From Verrucomicrobiota bacterium (GTDB lineage: Bacteria > Verrucomicrobiota > Verrucomicrobiia > Opitutales > Opitutaceae): a stretch of DNA of 6,557 nt. This document shows positions 1-5,650 of the stretch, one piece after another. Positions within the stretch are counted from its first letter, which is position 1. Every line of letters begins with the position of its first letter. The DNA is taken from positions 1-6,557 of the forward strand of contig JAUPWC010000629.1 in the NCBI GenBank assembly GCA_030916665.1, read 5' to 3'. Under the pieces are notes generated by a model. That model did no database searches. It had not been told where the DNA came from and worked only from the letters and a program-made list of their open reading frames with translations. Both the position numbers and the translations under genes were made by a program.

Positions 1-127
1 CCTTGGCCGACTCGGCGGCGACGCGCTCGGCCATGACGGCGTCCTTCGTGATGGCCGAAGAGGCCGCGAGGTTGAGGGTGAGCGCCGAAACCAGCGCCGT
101 AAGGGTGAGGGCGGAACGGAATGTCAT
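1..127 (-). CDS. Exported protein, N-terminal fragment (cut by left window edge)
   Basis: An ATG at 127-125 opens a minus-strand frame that stays open for 42 codons to the window edge. The N-terminus reads MTFRSALTLTALVSALTLNL followed by AASSA, a classic Sec signal peptide: one arginine, a hydrophobic core of about 16 residues, then small residues fitting a signal peptidase I site near residue 25 (ASSA|ITKD). No cysteine follows, so it is not a lipoprotein. The mature start (ITKDAVMAERVAAESAK) is charged and alanine-rich; too little remains to name a family. The product is probably periplasmic or outer-membrane. The ATG is not preceded by a clear Shine-Dalgarno sequence. It lies about 270 bp downstream of the oxidoreductase gene on the same strand, separated by repeats and a candidate promoter, so it is probably its own transcript. 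Confidence 0.75.
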   Translation of the reverse strand, partial: MTFRSALTLTALVSALTLNLAASSAITKDAVMAERVAAESAK

Positions 128-196
128 TTGCAGTGCAGTGTGGTCAGCGACCGGCTGCCGGCAAGTCCGCTGCGACGAGCGGTTGGCCTGCTGGAG

Positions 197-228
197 GGTC
201 GGTCTCCGCACCGACCGGCTCAGCGGAG
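197..228 (-). other. Leader hairpin with two mutually exclusive stems
   Basis: Positions 197-203 (ggtcggt) and 210-216 (accgacc) form a perfect 7-bp stem with the 6-nt loop ctccgc (204-209). That loop is itself perfectly complementary to gcggag at 223-228, giving a competing 6-bp stem. With no linker between the paired segments, both stems are unlikely to form at once, so the RNA would be bistable. The segment lies about 70 nt upstream of the minus-strand exported-protein start and downstream of a candidate promoter, so it would be in the 5' leader. It could equally be a dispersed palindromic repeat with no regulatory role. Confidence 0.45.
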
Positions 229-240
229 GCTTAAACTAAA

Positions 241-270
241 ACGATACGCAAACCTCACCTGGAGTGTTCA
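241..270 (-). promoter_or_regulatory. Candidate sigma-70-type promoter for the left-edge gene
   Basis: On the minus strand TGAACA (270-265) and TATCGT (246-241) are separated by 18 nt, each matching four of six bases of the consensus -35 and -10 boxes. The stretch is noticeably AT-richer than its surroundings (…TATCGTTTTAGTTTAAG…). Transcription would begin near 234 and give a leader of roughly 107 nt that includes the bistable hairpin. Sequence match alone; weak evidence. Confidence 0.25.
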
Positions 271-276
271 TCCTTA

Positions 277-374
277 CACACCCCGCCCTGCGGGCACCCC
301 TCTCCGGAGGGGATCTCGGCAGACGGCAGTTTGGGTCCCCTCTGGAGAGGGGAGGCGCGAAGCGACGGGGTGTG
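277..374. repeat. REP-like inverted pair of palindromes (BIME-like)
   Basis: Two related units of about 40 nt face each other. The outer ends are perfect inverted repeats, cacaccccg (277-285) and cggggtgtg (366-374). Each unit holds its own hairpin: 297-312 (cccctctccggagggg) and 336-353 (stem tcccctct/agagggga). The units are similar but not identical between the palindrome and the outer end. This arrangement of diverged inverted hairpin units is typical of REP/BIME-type elements mobilised by RAYT transposases; no RAYT gene is present in this window. It sits just past the stop of the oxidoreductase gene (396), where its hairpins could slow polymerase or protect the 3' end of that transcript. 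Confidence 0.7.
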
Positions 375-395
375 GCGGAGGGAAGACGCGCGCCC

Positions 396-1415
396 TCAAT
401 ACTGCACACCCACATCCACCAGCCACCGGTCCAGCAGCCGCGCCGTGCCGAGCGTGTCGGCGTGCGTGGCCAGCGGGACTTCGCGGGCGCCACGCCAGAG
501 GGCCTCGGCAAAGGCGTCGGCCTCGTAGGCGTAGAGCCCCACGCCCGGGCTGCGGATGACGATTTCCTCGGAGGCCCCGTCGCACCGGTGCAAAATGATC
601 TTCTCCTCCTGGCCCAGCAGGCCGGGGACGAAGGGCTGCGGCACGTCGAGCCAGCCGGTGCTGCCGTGGATCTGCACGGAATTGTCGTTGAGCACCGTGC
701 CACCGCACGAAAGTTCCGCGAGGATGTTACCCGGAAATTTCGCCACCGCCGTCGCAAAGTCATCAGTGCCGACCTCGGGGCGCAGGTTGCCCGCCCCGGA
801 GAATTCCACCGGCTCCACGAAATCCTTCCCATGCACCGCTCCGGCGATGTGCCGCGAGTAAGTCACCGGGTAACAGCCGAGGTCGAGAATCGTGCCACCG
901 CCCAGCGACTTCTTGAACATGCGGTGCTCGGGGTTGAATCCCATCAGGACGTTAAACGAAGCCCGGATGAGCCGCACCTCGCCGATCGCCCTGCTGCGCA
1001 CGAGCTCCACGATCTTCCGCGTCTGCGGGTGGAAGCGATACATGTAGGCTTCCATGAGCAGCACGTCGTGCTGCTTCGCGGCGGCGAGCACGCGCTCGGT
1101 GTCGGCCAGCGAGAGCGTGAGCGGCTTCTCGCAGAGGATGTGCTTGCCGGCCTGCGCGGCTTTGATCGCCCACCCCGCGTGCCACGGGTGCGGCGTGCCG
1201 ATATAGACCGCCTCAACCGACGGGTCGGCCAGCAGGGCCTCGTAGCTGCCGTGGGCGTTGCCGCCACCGAAGTCGGCCGCGAACTTCTGCGCGTCGGTCA
1301 GGTTGCGTGCGCCGACGGCGACAAAGCGGCCGGTCTGCGACTGGAGCAGGTCGGTGACGAATTTCCGCGCGATCCAACCCGTGGTGAGAATGCCCCAGCT
1401 CAGCTTTTTCGACAT
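396..1415 (-). CDS. Gfo/Idh/MocA-family NAD(P)-dependent oxidoreductase
   Basis: This 339-residue protein has the two-domain Gfo/Idh/MocA layout and a normal family length. An N-terminal Rossmann fold (about 1-120) starts with WGILTTGWIARKF, the dinucleotide loop, and includes the YIGTPHPWHA segment (71-80). The family signature CEKPLTLS (95-102) supplies the catalytic lysine K97. The C-terminal alpha/beta domain contains GGGTILDLGCYPV (172-184); D178 and Y182 match the Asp and Tyr positions of glucose-fructose oxidoreductase and dimeric dihydrodiol dehydrogenase, where other family members carry histidine. The likely reaction is NAD(P)-linked oxidation or reduction of a sugar or related polyol in the cytoplasm; the substrate cannot be read from sequence. 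There is no signal peptide, unlike many secreted relatives. The ATG at 1415 is the only ATG after the in-frame stop at 1442-1440; no Shine-Dalgarno is visible. It diverges from tex, with the 37-bp palindrome 43 bp upstream of its start. Confidence 0.93.
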   Translation of the reverse strand: MSKKLSWGILTTGWIARKFVTDLLQSQTGRFVAVGARNLTDAQKFAADFGGGNAHGSYEALLADPSVEAVYIGTPHPWHAGWAIKAAQAGKHILCEKPLTLSLADTERVLAAAKQHDVLLMEAYMYRFHPQTRKIVELVRSRAIGEVRLIRASFNVLMGFNPEHRMFKKSLGGGTILDLGCYPVTYSRHIAGAVHGKDFVEPVEFSGAGNLRPEVGTDDFATAVAKFPGNILAELSCGGTVLNDNSVQIHGSTGWLDVPQPFVPGLLGQEEKIILHRCDGASEEIVIRSPGVGLYAYEADAFAEALWRGAREVPLATHADTLGTARLLDRWLVDVGVQY

Positions 1416-1450
1416 GCGCGCAGTAGAACAACGCGCTTCTCATGGTCAAA

Positions 1451-1479
1451 CGGACAACCATGCACAACTAACCTATTAG
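1451..1479 (+). promoter_or_regulatory. Candidate rightward promoter overlapping the palindrome
   Basis: CGGACA (1451-1456) and TATTAG (1474-1479) lie 17 bp apart, each matching four of six consensus bases. The -10 would sit at the centre of the 37-bp palindrome, so a protein bound there would block it. If used, it would give tex a leader of about 265 nt. A leftward alternative, TTGTGC (1467-1462) and CATGAG (1444-1439), 17 bp apart, is weaker. Only sequence resemblance supports either. Confidence 0.2.
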
Positions 1480-1494
1480 GTTAGTTGTGCATGG
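1458..1494. promoter_or_regulatory. 37-bp perfect palindrome, probable operator between divergent genes
   Basis: Arms of 18 nt at 1458-1475 and 1477-1494 are perfect reverse complements around one central base (1476). The core reads CTAACCTATTAGGTTAG and the outer half-site is TTGTGCATGG. Its GC content (about 43%) is far below that of the flanking genes. The arms are not followed by a T-tract on either strand, which argues against an intrinsic terminator. The position 43 bp upstream of the oxidoreductase start and between divergent genes fits the binding site of a dimeric or tetrameric winged-helix repressor. I cannot name the regulator and no regulator gene is in the window. A small 6-bp inverted repeat (catggt 1441-1446, accatg 1457-1462) overlaps its left edge. 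Confidence 0.6.
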
Positions 1495-1751
1495 GAGGGC
1501 ATCACGCTTTTCGAAAGATTGTACCTACGCTTTTCAAGGGTTGGCTCGGCGATTTCAGGCACCAACGTTTAATCCAGCCCGCGCGGAGCGCAGGCTCCAC
1601 CCGACGCCAAAGATACCGATTTTCGAAATTGCTCCATGGGGTTTCTTTGGTGCCCCAACCTTTGGCGTTTGGAATTGCCCGATGGTGGCAATTTCCCGGT
1701 TGCACGCCGCGCGGCACACATTGCACTCGGCGGCTTCCCTTTTTCCGTTTC
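1495..1751. other. Long AT-richer intergenic leader upstream of tex
   Basis: These 257 nt carry no convincing gene. The frame is open upstream of tex to a TTG at 1485, but the encoded residues look random and codon usage differs from tex. Visible structure: a direct repeat acgcttttc at 1504-1512 and 1527-1535; a 5-bp hairpin with tetraloop at 1585-1598 (ggagc/gctcc); a 9-bp inverted repeat acgccaaag (1604-1612) with ctttggcgt (1660-1668); and a 7-bp inverted repeat aattgcc (1673-1679) with ggcaatt (1687-1693), an operator-like spacing. No known riboswitch consensus was recognised. Base composition is clearly less GC-rich than the genes on either side. Confidence 0.5.
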
Positions 1752-4091
1752 ATGGATTCGCCCAACCCCGAACACGTCATCCGCCTCGCCGAGGAGCTGA
1801 AGCTCAAGGTCCATCAGGTCGCCGCGACCGCCCAGCTGCTGAAGGAGGGCGCGACCGTGCCCTTCATCTCGCGCTACCGCAAGGAGGCCACCGGTGAACT
1901 CGACGAAGTGCAGGTCACCGCCATCCGCGACCGCCTCGAACAGATGGCGCAGATGGACGAGCGCCGCGCCGCCATCACCGCCTCGCTCAAGGAGCGCAAC
2001 CTCCTCACACCCGCGCTCGAGACCGCCCTGGCGAATGCCGACACGCTCACGAAGCTCGAGGACATCTATCTCCCCTACCGCCCGAAGAAGCGCACCCGCG
2101 CCACCATCGCGAAGGAGAAGGGCCTCGAACCGCTCGCCGAGTTGCTCTGGGCGCAGAACCCGACTACAGACGCCCTCGCCGCCGCCCAGGCGTATGTGGG
2201 CAAGGAGTTCACGCTCGACGACGGCAAGGACACCAAGGGCAAGATCGAGACCGCCGAGGAGGCCTTCGCCGGCGCCCGCGACATCCTCGCCGAGCGCATC
2301 AGCGACGACGCCGCGGCCCGCGAGAAGCTGCGCGTGATCTATCGCGCGCAGGCCACCGTCGCCTCGAAAGTCCTCTACGGCAAGGACACCGATCCGGAGG
2401 CCGCGAAGTTCAAGGACTACTTCGACTGGTCCGAGCCGCTCGCCAAGGCCCCGTCCCACCGCGTGCTCGCCATGCGCCGCGGCGAGAAGGAAGGGTTCCT
2501 CATCATGCGGATCACACTCGCCGACGAGCTGACCGCGCTGGCCGAGGTCGAACCGCTGTTCGTGAAGAACAAATCGTCCTGCGGCGAACAGGTGCGTCTC
2601 GCCACCGCCGACGCCTGCAAGCGCCTGCTCGGGCCCGCCATCGAGACCGAGATGCGCATCGAGTCGAAGAAGCGCGCCGACGAAGCCGCGATCAAGGTCT
2701 TCACCGACAACCTCCGCGAGCTGCTCCTCTCCGCGCCGCTCGGCCAGAAGGCCGTCATGGCCATCGACCCCGGCTTCCGCACCGGCTGCAAGACCGTGCT
2801 GCTCGACCGCCAGGGCAAGCTCCTGCACAACGACGTCATCTTCCCCGACCGCCACGCCGAGGAGGCCAAGGAAAAGCTGCTCGGCTTCGTGAAGTTCTTC
2901 AACGTCGAGGCCGTCGCCATCGGCAACGGCACCGCCGGCCGCGAGACGGAGTCCTTCGTCCGCGCGCTCGGCCTGCCGCCGCACATCCCGGTCGTCATGG
3001 TCAACGAGTCCGGCGCGTCCATCTACTCCGCGAGCGACGTCGCCCGCGAGGAGTTCCCCGACCACGACCTCACCGTGCGCGGCGCCGTCTCCATCGGCCG
3101 CCGCCTCATGGACCCGCTGGCCGAGCTTGTGAAACTCGACCCGAAGTCCATCGGCGTCGGCCAATACCAGCACGACGTGGACCAGCCCGCGCTCAAGCGT
3201 TCGCTCGACGACACCGTCGTCAGCTCCGTGAACGGCGTGGGCGTCGAACTGAACACCGCCTCGAAGCAGCTGCTCAGCTACGTCTCCGGCCTCAACGCCA
3301 CGACCGCCGCTGCCATTGTCGCGCGCCGCAACGAGCAGGGCGCGTTCAAGACCCGTTCCGAGCTGCGCGACGTGCCGCGCCTCGGGCCCAAGGCCTTCGA
3401 GCAGGCCGCCGGCTTCCTCCGCATCCGCGACGCCGCGCACCCGCTCGACGGCTCGGCCGTGCACCCCGAGCGCTATGCCCTCGTGGAGAAAATGGCCGCC
3501 GACCTCGGCACGAGTGTCGCCGAACTGATGCGCGAGGAGAAGCTGCGCAAGCAGATCAAGCTCGAGCAATACGTCACCGCCGACGTCGGCCTGCCCACGC
3601 TCAAGGACATCATGGCCGAGCTCGCCAAGCCCGGCCGCGATCCGCGCCAAAAGTTCGAGGCCTTCAGTTTCCAGGAAGGCGTGAACAAGCCCGAAGACCT
3701 CAAGCCCGGCATGAAGCTGCCCGGCATCGTGACGAACGTCACGGCCTTCGGCGCCTTCGTGGACATCGGCGTCCACCAGGACGGCCTCGTGCATGTCTCG
3801 CAGCTCGCGGACAATTTCGTGAAGGACCCTGCCGAGGTCGTGAAGCCGCAGCAGAAGGTGATGGTCACCGTCACCGAGGTGGACCTCGCGCGGAAGCGCA
3901 TCGCCCTCTCGATGCGCAGCAAGCCCGTGATCGGGCCGAAGGCGCCGCTGGGAGACCAAGGCAGGGCGCGACCGCTGGGTGCGCCGTCGCACGGACGGCC
4001 CGGCGGTCCGTCCCTACCACCTCGTCAGCCCGCCGCCCCCCAGTCGCTCAACAACGACTGGTTCACCGCCGCGCTGAACAAGAAGAAGTAG
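1752..4091 (+). CDS. tex: Transcription accessory protein Tex (S1 RNA-binding, Spt6-like)
   Basis: The 779-residue product has the Tex domain order. A helical N-terminal region (1-200) carries EGATVPFISRYRKEATGELDE (from residue 32), the hallmark Tex opening, and LEDIYLPYRPKKRTRATIA (102-120). The YqgF/RNase H-like domain begins at AIDPGFRTGCK (337-347, D339) and includes GNGTAGRETE (391-400). Tandem helix-hairpin-helix segments span roughly 490-560 (VNGVGVELNTAS, VPRLGPKAFEQAAGFLRI). The S1 RNA-binding domain is about 651-722 (GIVTNVTAFGAFVDIGVHQDGLVHVS). Known relatives bind RNA and RNA polymerase in the cytoplasm. The ATG at 1752 gives the standard N-terminus; the frame is open 89 codons further upstream but that part is unlike any Tex. 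No Shine-Dalgarno is visible. The oddity is the tail after S1: residues 737-756 are encoded by a repeat-like palindromic element, before the final NNDWFTAALNKKK. It may be co-transcribed with the HPF gene downstream. Confidence 0.96.
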   Translation: MDSPNPEHVIRLAEELKLKVHQVAATAQLLKEGATVPFISRYRKEATGELDEVQVTAIRDRLEQMAQMDERRAAITASLKERNLLTPALETALANADTLTKLEDIYLPYRPKKRTRATIAKEKGLEPLAELLWAQNPTTDALAAAQAYVGKEFTLDDGKDTKGKIETAEEAFAGARDILAERISDDAAAREKLRVIYRAQATVASKVLYGKDTDPEAAKFKDYFDWSEPLAKAPSHRVLAMRRGEKEGFLIMRITLADELTALAEVEPLFVKNKSSCGEQVRLATADACKRLLGPAIETEMRIESKKRADEAAIKVFTDNLRELLLSAPLGQKAVMAIDPGFRTGCKTVLLDRQGKLLHNDVIFPDRHAEEAKEKLLGFVKFFNVEAVAIGNGTAGRETESFVRALGLPPHIPVVMVNESGASIYSASDVAREEFPDHDLTVRGAVSIGRRLMDPLAELVKLDPKSIGVGQYQHDVDQPALKRSLDDTVVSSVNGVGVELNTASKQLLSYVSGLNATTAAAIVARRNEQGAFKTRSELRDVPRLGPKAFEQAAGFLRIRDAAHPLDGSAVHPERYALVEKMAADLGTSVAELMREEKLRKQIKLEQYVTADVGLPTLKDIMAELAKPGRDPRQKFEAFSFQEGVNKPEDLKPGMKLPGIVTNVTAFGAFVDIGVHQDGLVHVSQLADNFVKDPAEVVKPQQKVMVTVTEVDLARKRIALSMRSKPVIGPKAPLGDQGRARPLGAPSHGRPGGPSLPPRQPAAPQSLNNDWFTAALNKKK
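3960..4018. repeat. Palindromic repeat-like element inside the tex coding sequence
   Basis: A 59-nt segment has imperfect terminal inverted repeats, ggcaggg (3960-3966) and ccctacc (4012-4018), and an internal hairpin acggac/gtccgt at 3991-4011. It begins exactly on a tex codon boundary and is read in frame as GRARPLGAPSHGRPG and following residues, giving an Arg/Gly/Pro-rich stretch between the S1 domain and the C-terminal end. Positions 3958-3979 are repeated in inverted orientation at 4771-4792 with one mismatch in 22, which shows the sequence is dispersed rather than unique to tex. Confidence 0.6.
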
Positions 4092-4094
4092 GAC

Positions 4095-4111
4095 CGCGAC
4101 TGCGCGTCGCG
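4095..4111 (+). terminator. Weak hairpin just after the tex stop
   Basis: cgcgac (4095-4100) pairs with gtcgcg (4106-4111) around a 5-nt loop, starting four bases after the tex stop. No T-tract follows, so it is at best a 3'-end stabilising hairpin or a weak terminator, and it does not exclude read-through into the HPF gene. The rest of the 151-bp gap to 4243 shows nothing I can name. Confidence 0.2.
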
Positions 4112-4242
4112 CGGAGACCCCGCCCTGCACGACCCGCCCCGCCACAAGCCCGCCTGATTGCTCACATTCCGAAACCTGCAACTTGGATTTTCGCCGGCGA
4201 TTCCATGACGCGTTTCCGCCCAACTTGGGTCATAGTCTCCAT

Positions 4243-4626
4243 ATGCCCCACGACAAAACCGCCCCCATCGACGAAACGAAATTCATCATCCGCGGCATCC
4301 ACCTCGACCTCACCGAGGCCCTGAAGAAAATCACGATGGAGAAGGCTGCCCGCCTGCTCCGCCACAACGACCACATCCTACGCATCCGCCTCGACCTCGA
4401 GCTCGACAAGACGCGCGGCAGCAAGGACCAGTTCATCGCCAAGGGCCGCATCGAGATCAGCGGGCCCGACCTCATCGCCAGCGTGCACAGCGAGGACGCC
4501 TACAAGTCGGTGGACCTGCTGGTGGACAAGCTCGACGCCCTGCTCCGCGAGCGCCACGGCCGCCGCAAGGACCACCGCAACCACCCGCACGCCGCCGAAC
4601 TCGACGGCCAGCTGCCGAAGGTGTGA
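4243..4626 (+). CDS. hpf: Short-form ribosome hibernation-promoting factor (HPF/RaiA family)
   Basis: The 127-residue product matches the HPF/RaiA (S30AE) fold from about residue 14 to 104: KFIIRGIHLDLTEALKKITMEK (beta1-alpha1), ILRIRLDLEL (beta2), FIAKGRIEISG (beta3), DLIASVHSEDAYKSVDLLVDKL (beta4-alpha2). The acidic-aromatic EDAYKSVD (84-91) replaces the usual DMY-ID motif. Family members bind the 30S decoding centre in stationary phase and block tRNA and mRNA access. The protein lacks the C-terminal dimerisation domain of long HPF, so it resembles the E. coli HPF/YfiA class, with an added basic, His-rich tail (RERHGRRKDHRNHPH, 102-116). The ATG at 4243 was chosen; an upstream in-frame TTG at 4183 would add 20 unlikely residues. 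No Shine-Dalgarno is seen. It follows tex by 151 bp on the same strand and converges with the TerC gene. Confidence 0.9.
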   Translation: MPHDKTAPIDETKFIIRGIHLDLTEALKKITMEKAARLLRHNDHILRIRLDLELDKTRGSKDQFIAKGRIEISGPDLIASVHSEDAYKSVDLLVDKLDALLRERHGRRKDHRNHPHAAELDGQLPKV

Positions 4627-4797
4627 ACTGCCGGCGTCGGTGGTCGACGACCTTGATCGCGCCACTCCGTCCGCAGGCGTGGCGCCAGCCAGCTGGCCAC
4701 CCACGTCCCTTCTGGCCGCCGTTTTGGTAAAGCGGAATCGCTGGACCCGCCGCGAATAATAAACAGCACGCCCAGCGGTCGCGCCCTTCCTTCCCGC
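4627..4797. other. Convergent intergenic region between hpf and the TerC gene
   Basis: Both flanking genes end here, so a two-way terminator is expected, but no strong GC hairpin with a T-tract is present on either strand. The best candidate is a 7-bp stem with one G-U pair and 3-nt loop at 4719-4735 (ccgttttggtaaagcgg). The right end holds the inverted half-copy of the tex repeat element. Termination is perhaps Rho-dependent. Confidence 0.4.
4771..4792. repeat. Inverted partial copy of the tex repeat element
   Basis: Positions 4771-4792 match the reverse complement of 3958-3979 with a single mismatch in 22 (shared core CCCAGCGGTCGCGCCCT). The palindromic half of the element is absent here, so this is a half-copy. 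It lies 5 bp beyond the stop of the minus-strand TerC gene. Confidence 0.6.
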
Positions 4798-5544
4798 TCA
4801 CCGATACGGCTGGTGCAGCTCGATCGGCTTGGCGGCTTTGCTGCGCAGGCGCAGATTGAGCATCTCGACCGCAAAGGCGAAGGCCATGGAGAAGTAGATG
4901 TAACCCTTCGGGATGTGGTGGCCGAGCGACTCGCCCACGAGCATCACACCGATCAGGATCAAAAAGCTCAGCGCGAGCATCTTGAGCGTCGGGTGCCGGT
5001 TCACGAAGTCGCTGATCGCGCCCGCGAAGGCCAGCATCACGCCGAGGGCGATTGTGACCGCGGTGATCATCACCCAGAGCTGGTTGGCCATGCCGACCGC
5101 CGTGATGACCGAGTCGAGCGAAAACACGATGTCGAGGAGCAGGATCTGCACGATCGCCGCGTTGAAGGAGGCGACCTTACCACCGCTTGTCGCATGACCG
5201 TCGGCACCCTCCAGCTTCTCGTGGATCTCAATCACGCTCTTGCCGATGAGGAACAGGCCGCCGATGAGCAGGATCAGGCTCTTGCCCGTGACCGGCACGT
5301 CCATGACCGGCATCGTGAAGAGCACCTTCGTCAGGCCCATGACCCAGTTGATGCTGCAAAGCAGCGCGATGCGGGTGATGAGCGCCAACATCAGCCCGGT
5401 CTTGCGGGCCTTGTCCTGCTGCGCGGCCGGCAGCTTGCCGGCGAGGATTGAGATGAAGATCACGTTGTCGATGCCGAGCACGATCTCGAGCGCGGTCAGC
5501 GTGAGGAGGGAGATCCAGATTTGCGGGTCAGCGAGAAATTCCAT
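4798..5544 (-). CDS. TerC-family integral membrane protein (probable metal-ion exporter)
   Basis: The 248-residue protein is almost entirely membrane-embedded, with about seven hydrophobic segments (roughly 9-31, 50-72, 88-104, 127-150, 155-178, 187-205, 213-231). It has the two TerC signature repeats, LEIVLGIDNVIFISIL (19-34) and LDIVFSLDSVITAVGM (137-152), whose acidic residues E20, D26, D138 and D144 are the expected metal-site residues. Characterised relatives (Alx, YkoY) export manganese or support metallation of exported proteins; others are linked to tellurite resistance. It has no CBS or CorC domain, so it is the short, membrane-only form. The loop 111-124 (LEGADGHATSGGKV) is polar. 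The ATG at 5544 directly precedes the first membrane helix. No yybP-ykoY manganese riboswitch is recognisable upstream; only a 5-bp hairpin (cgggc/gcccg, 5562-5576) lies before the start. The 3' end converges on hpf. Confidence 0.93.
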   Translation of the reverse strand: MEFLADPQIWISLLTLTALEIVLGIDNVIFISILAGKLPAAQQDKARKTGLMLALITRIALLCSINWVMGLTKVLFTMPVMDVPVTGKSLILLIGGLFLIGKSVIEIHEKLEGADGHATSGGKVASFNAAIVQILLLDIVFSLDSVITAVGMANQLWVMITAVTIALGVMLAFAGAISDFVNRHPTLKMLALSFLILIGVMLVGESLGHHIPKGYIYFSMAFAFAVEMLNLRLRSKAAKPIELHQPYR

Positions 5545-5561
5545 GGCGACGGATGGTTGGC

Positions 5562-5595
5562 CGGGCAGTCAGCCCGAACCCGCCCCGCCCGTCAA
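5562..5595 (-). promoter_or_regulatory. Possible promoter and hairpin before the TerC gene
   Basis: TTGACG (5595-5590) is a good -35 match, but the hexamer 17 bp downstream, CTGACT (5572-5567), is a poor -10. A 5-bp hairpin (5562-5566 with 5572-5576) overlaps it. A start here would give a leader of only about 15 nt. Weak call. Confidence 0.15.
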
Positions 5596-5650
5596 TCCGC
5601 CAGCCGGTGGAATGCCGCGGGTTGTTCCAAGACGGTGCGCCCTGTCCTTC

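Noticed and set aside
264..1484. 406-codon plus-strand frame opposite the oxidoreductase
   Set aside because: Antisense shadow of a well-supported Gfo/Idh/MocA gene; it runs through the REP-like pair and the palindrome and has no recognisable domain.
1458..1494. Intrinsic terminator between the divergent genes
   Set aside because: The hairpin is strong, but neither strand has a T-tract after it and both flanking genes start, not end, on its sides.
1485..1751. N-terminal extension of Tex by 89 residues from a TTG
   Set aside because: The residues are unlike any Tex N-terminus, base composition differs from the gene, and the ATG at 1752 gives the normal family start.
1569..3992. 807-codon open frame on the minus strand opposite tex
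   Set aside because: It is a shadow of strongly GC-biased tex codons; its Leu/Gly/Val/His-rich composition lacks any domain, while the plus strand encodes a full Tex with all motifs.
4183..4242. Upstream TTG start for the HPF gene
   Set aside because: It would add 20 residues (MDFRRRFHDAF...) absent from HPF proteins; the ATG at 4243 lies at the expected distance before the first beta strand.
5545..5650. yybP-ykoY manganese riboswitch before the TerC gene
   Set aside because: Such riboswitches often precede TerC-family genes, but I see no match to the conserved core in this short, very GC-rich stretch.
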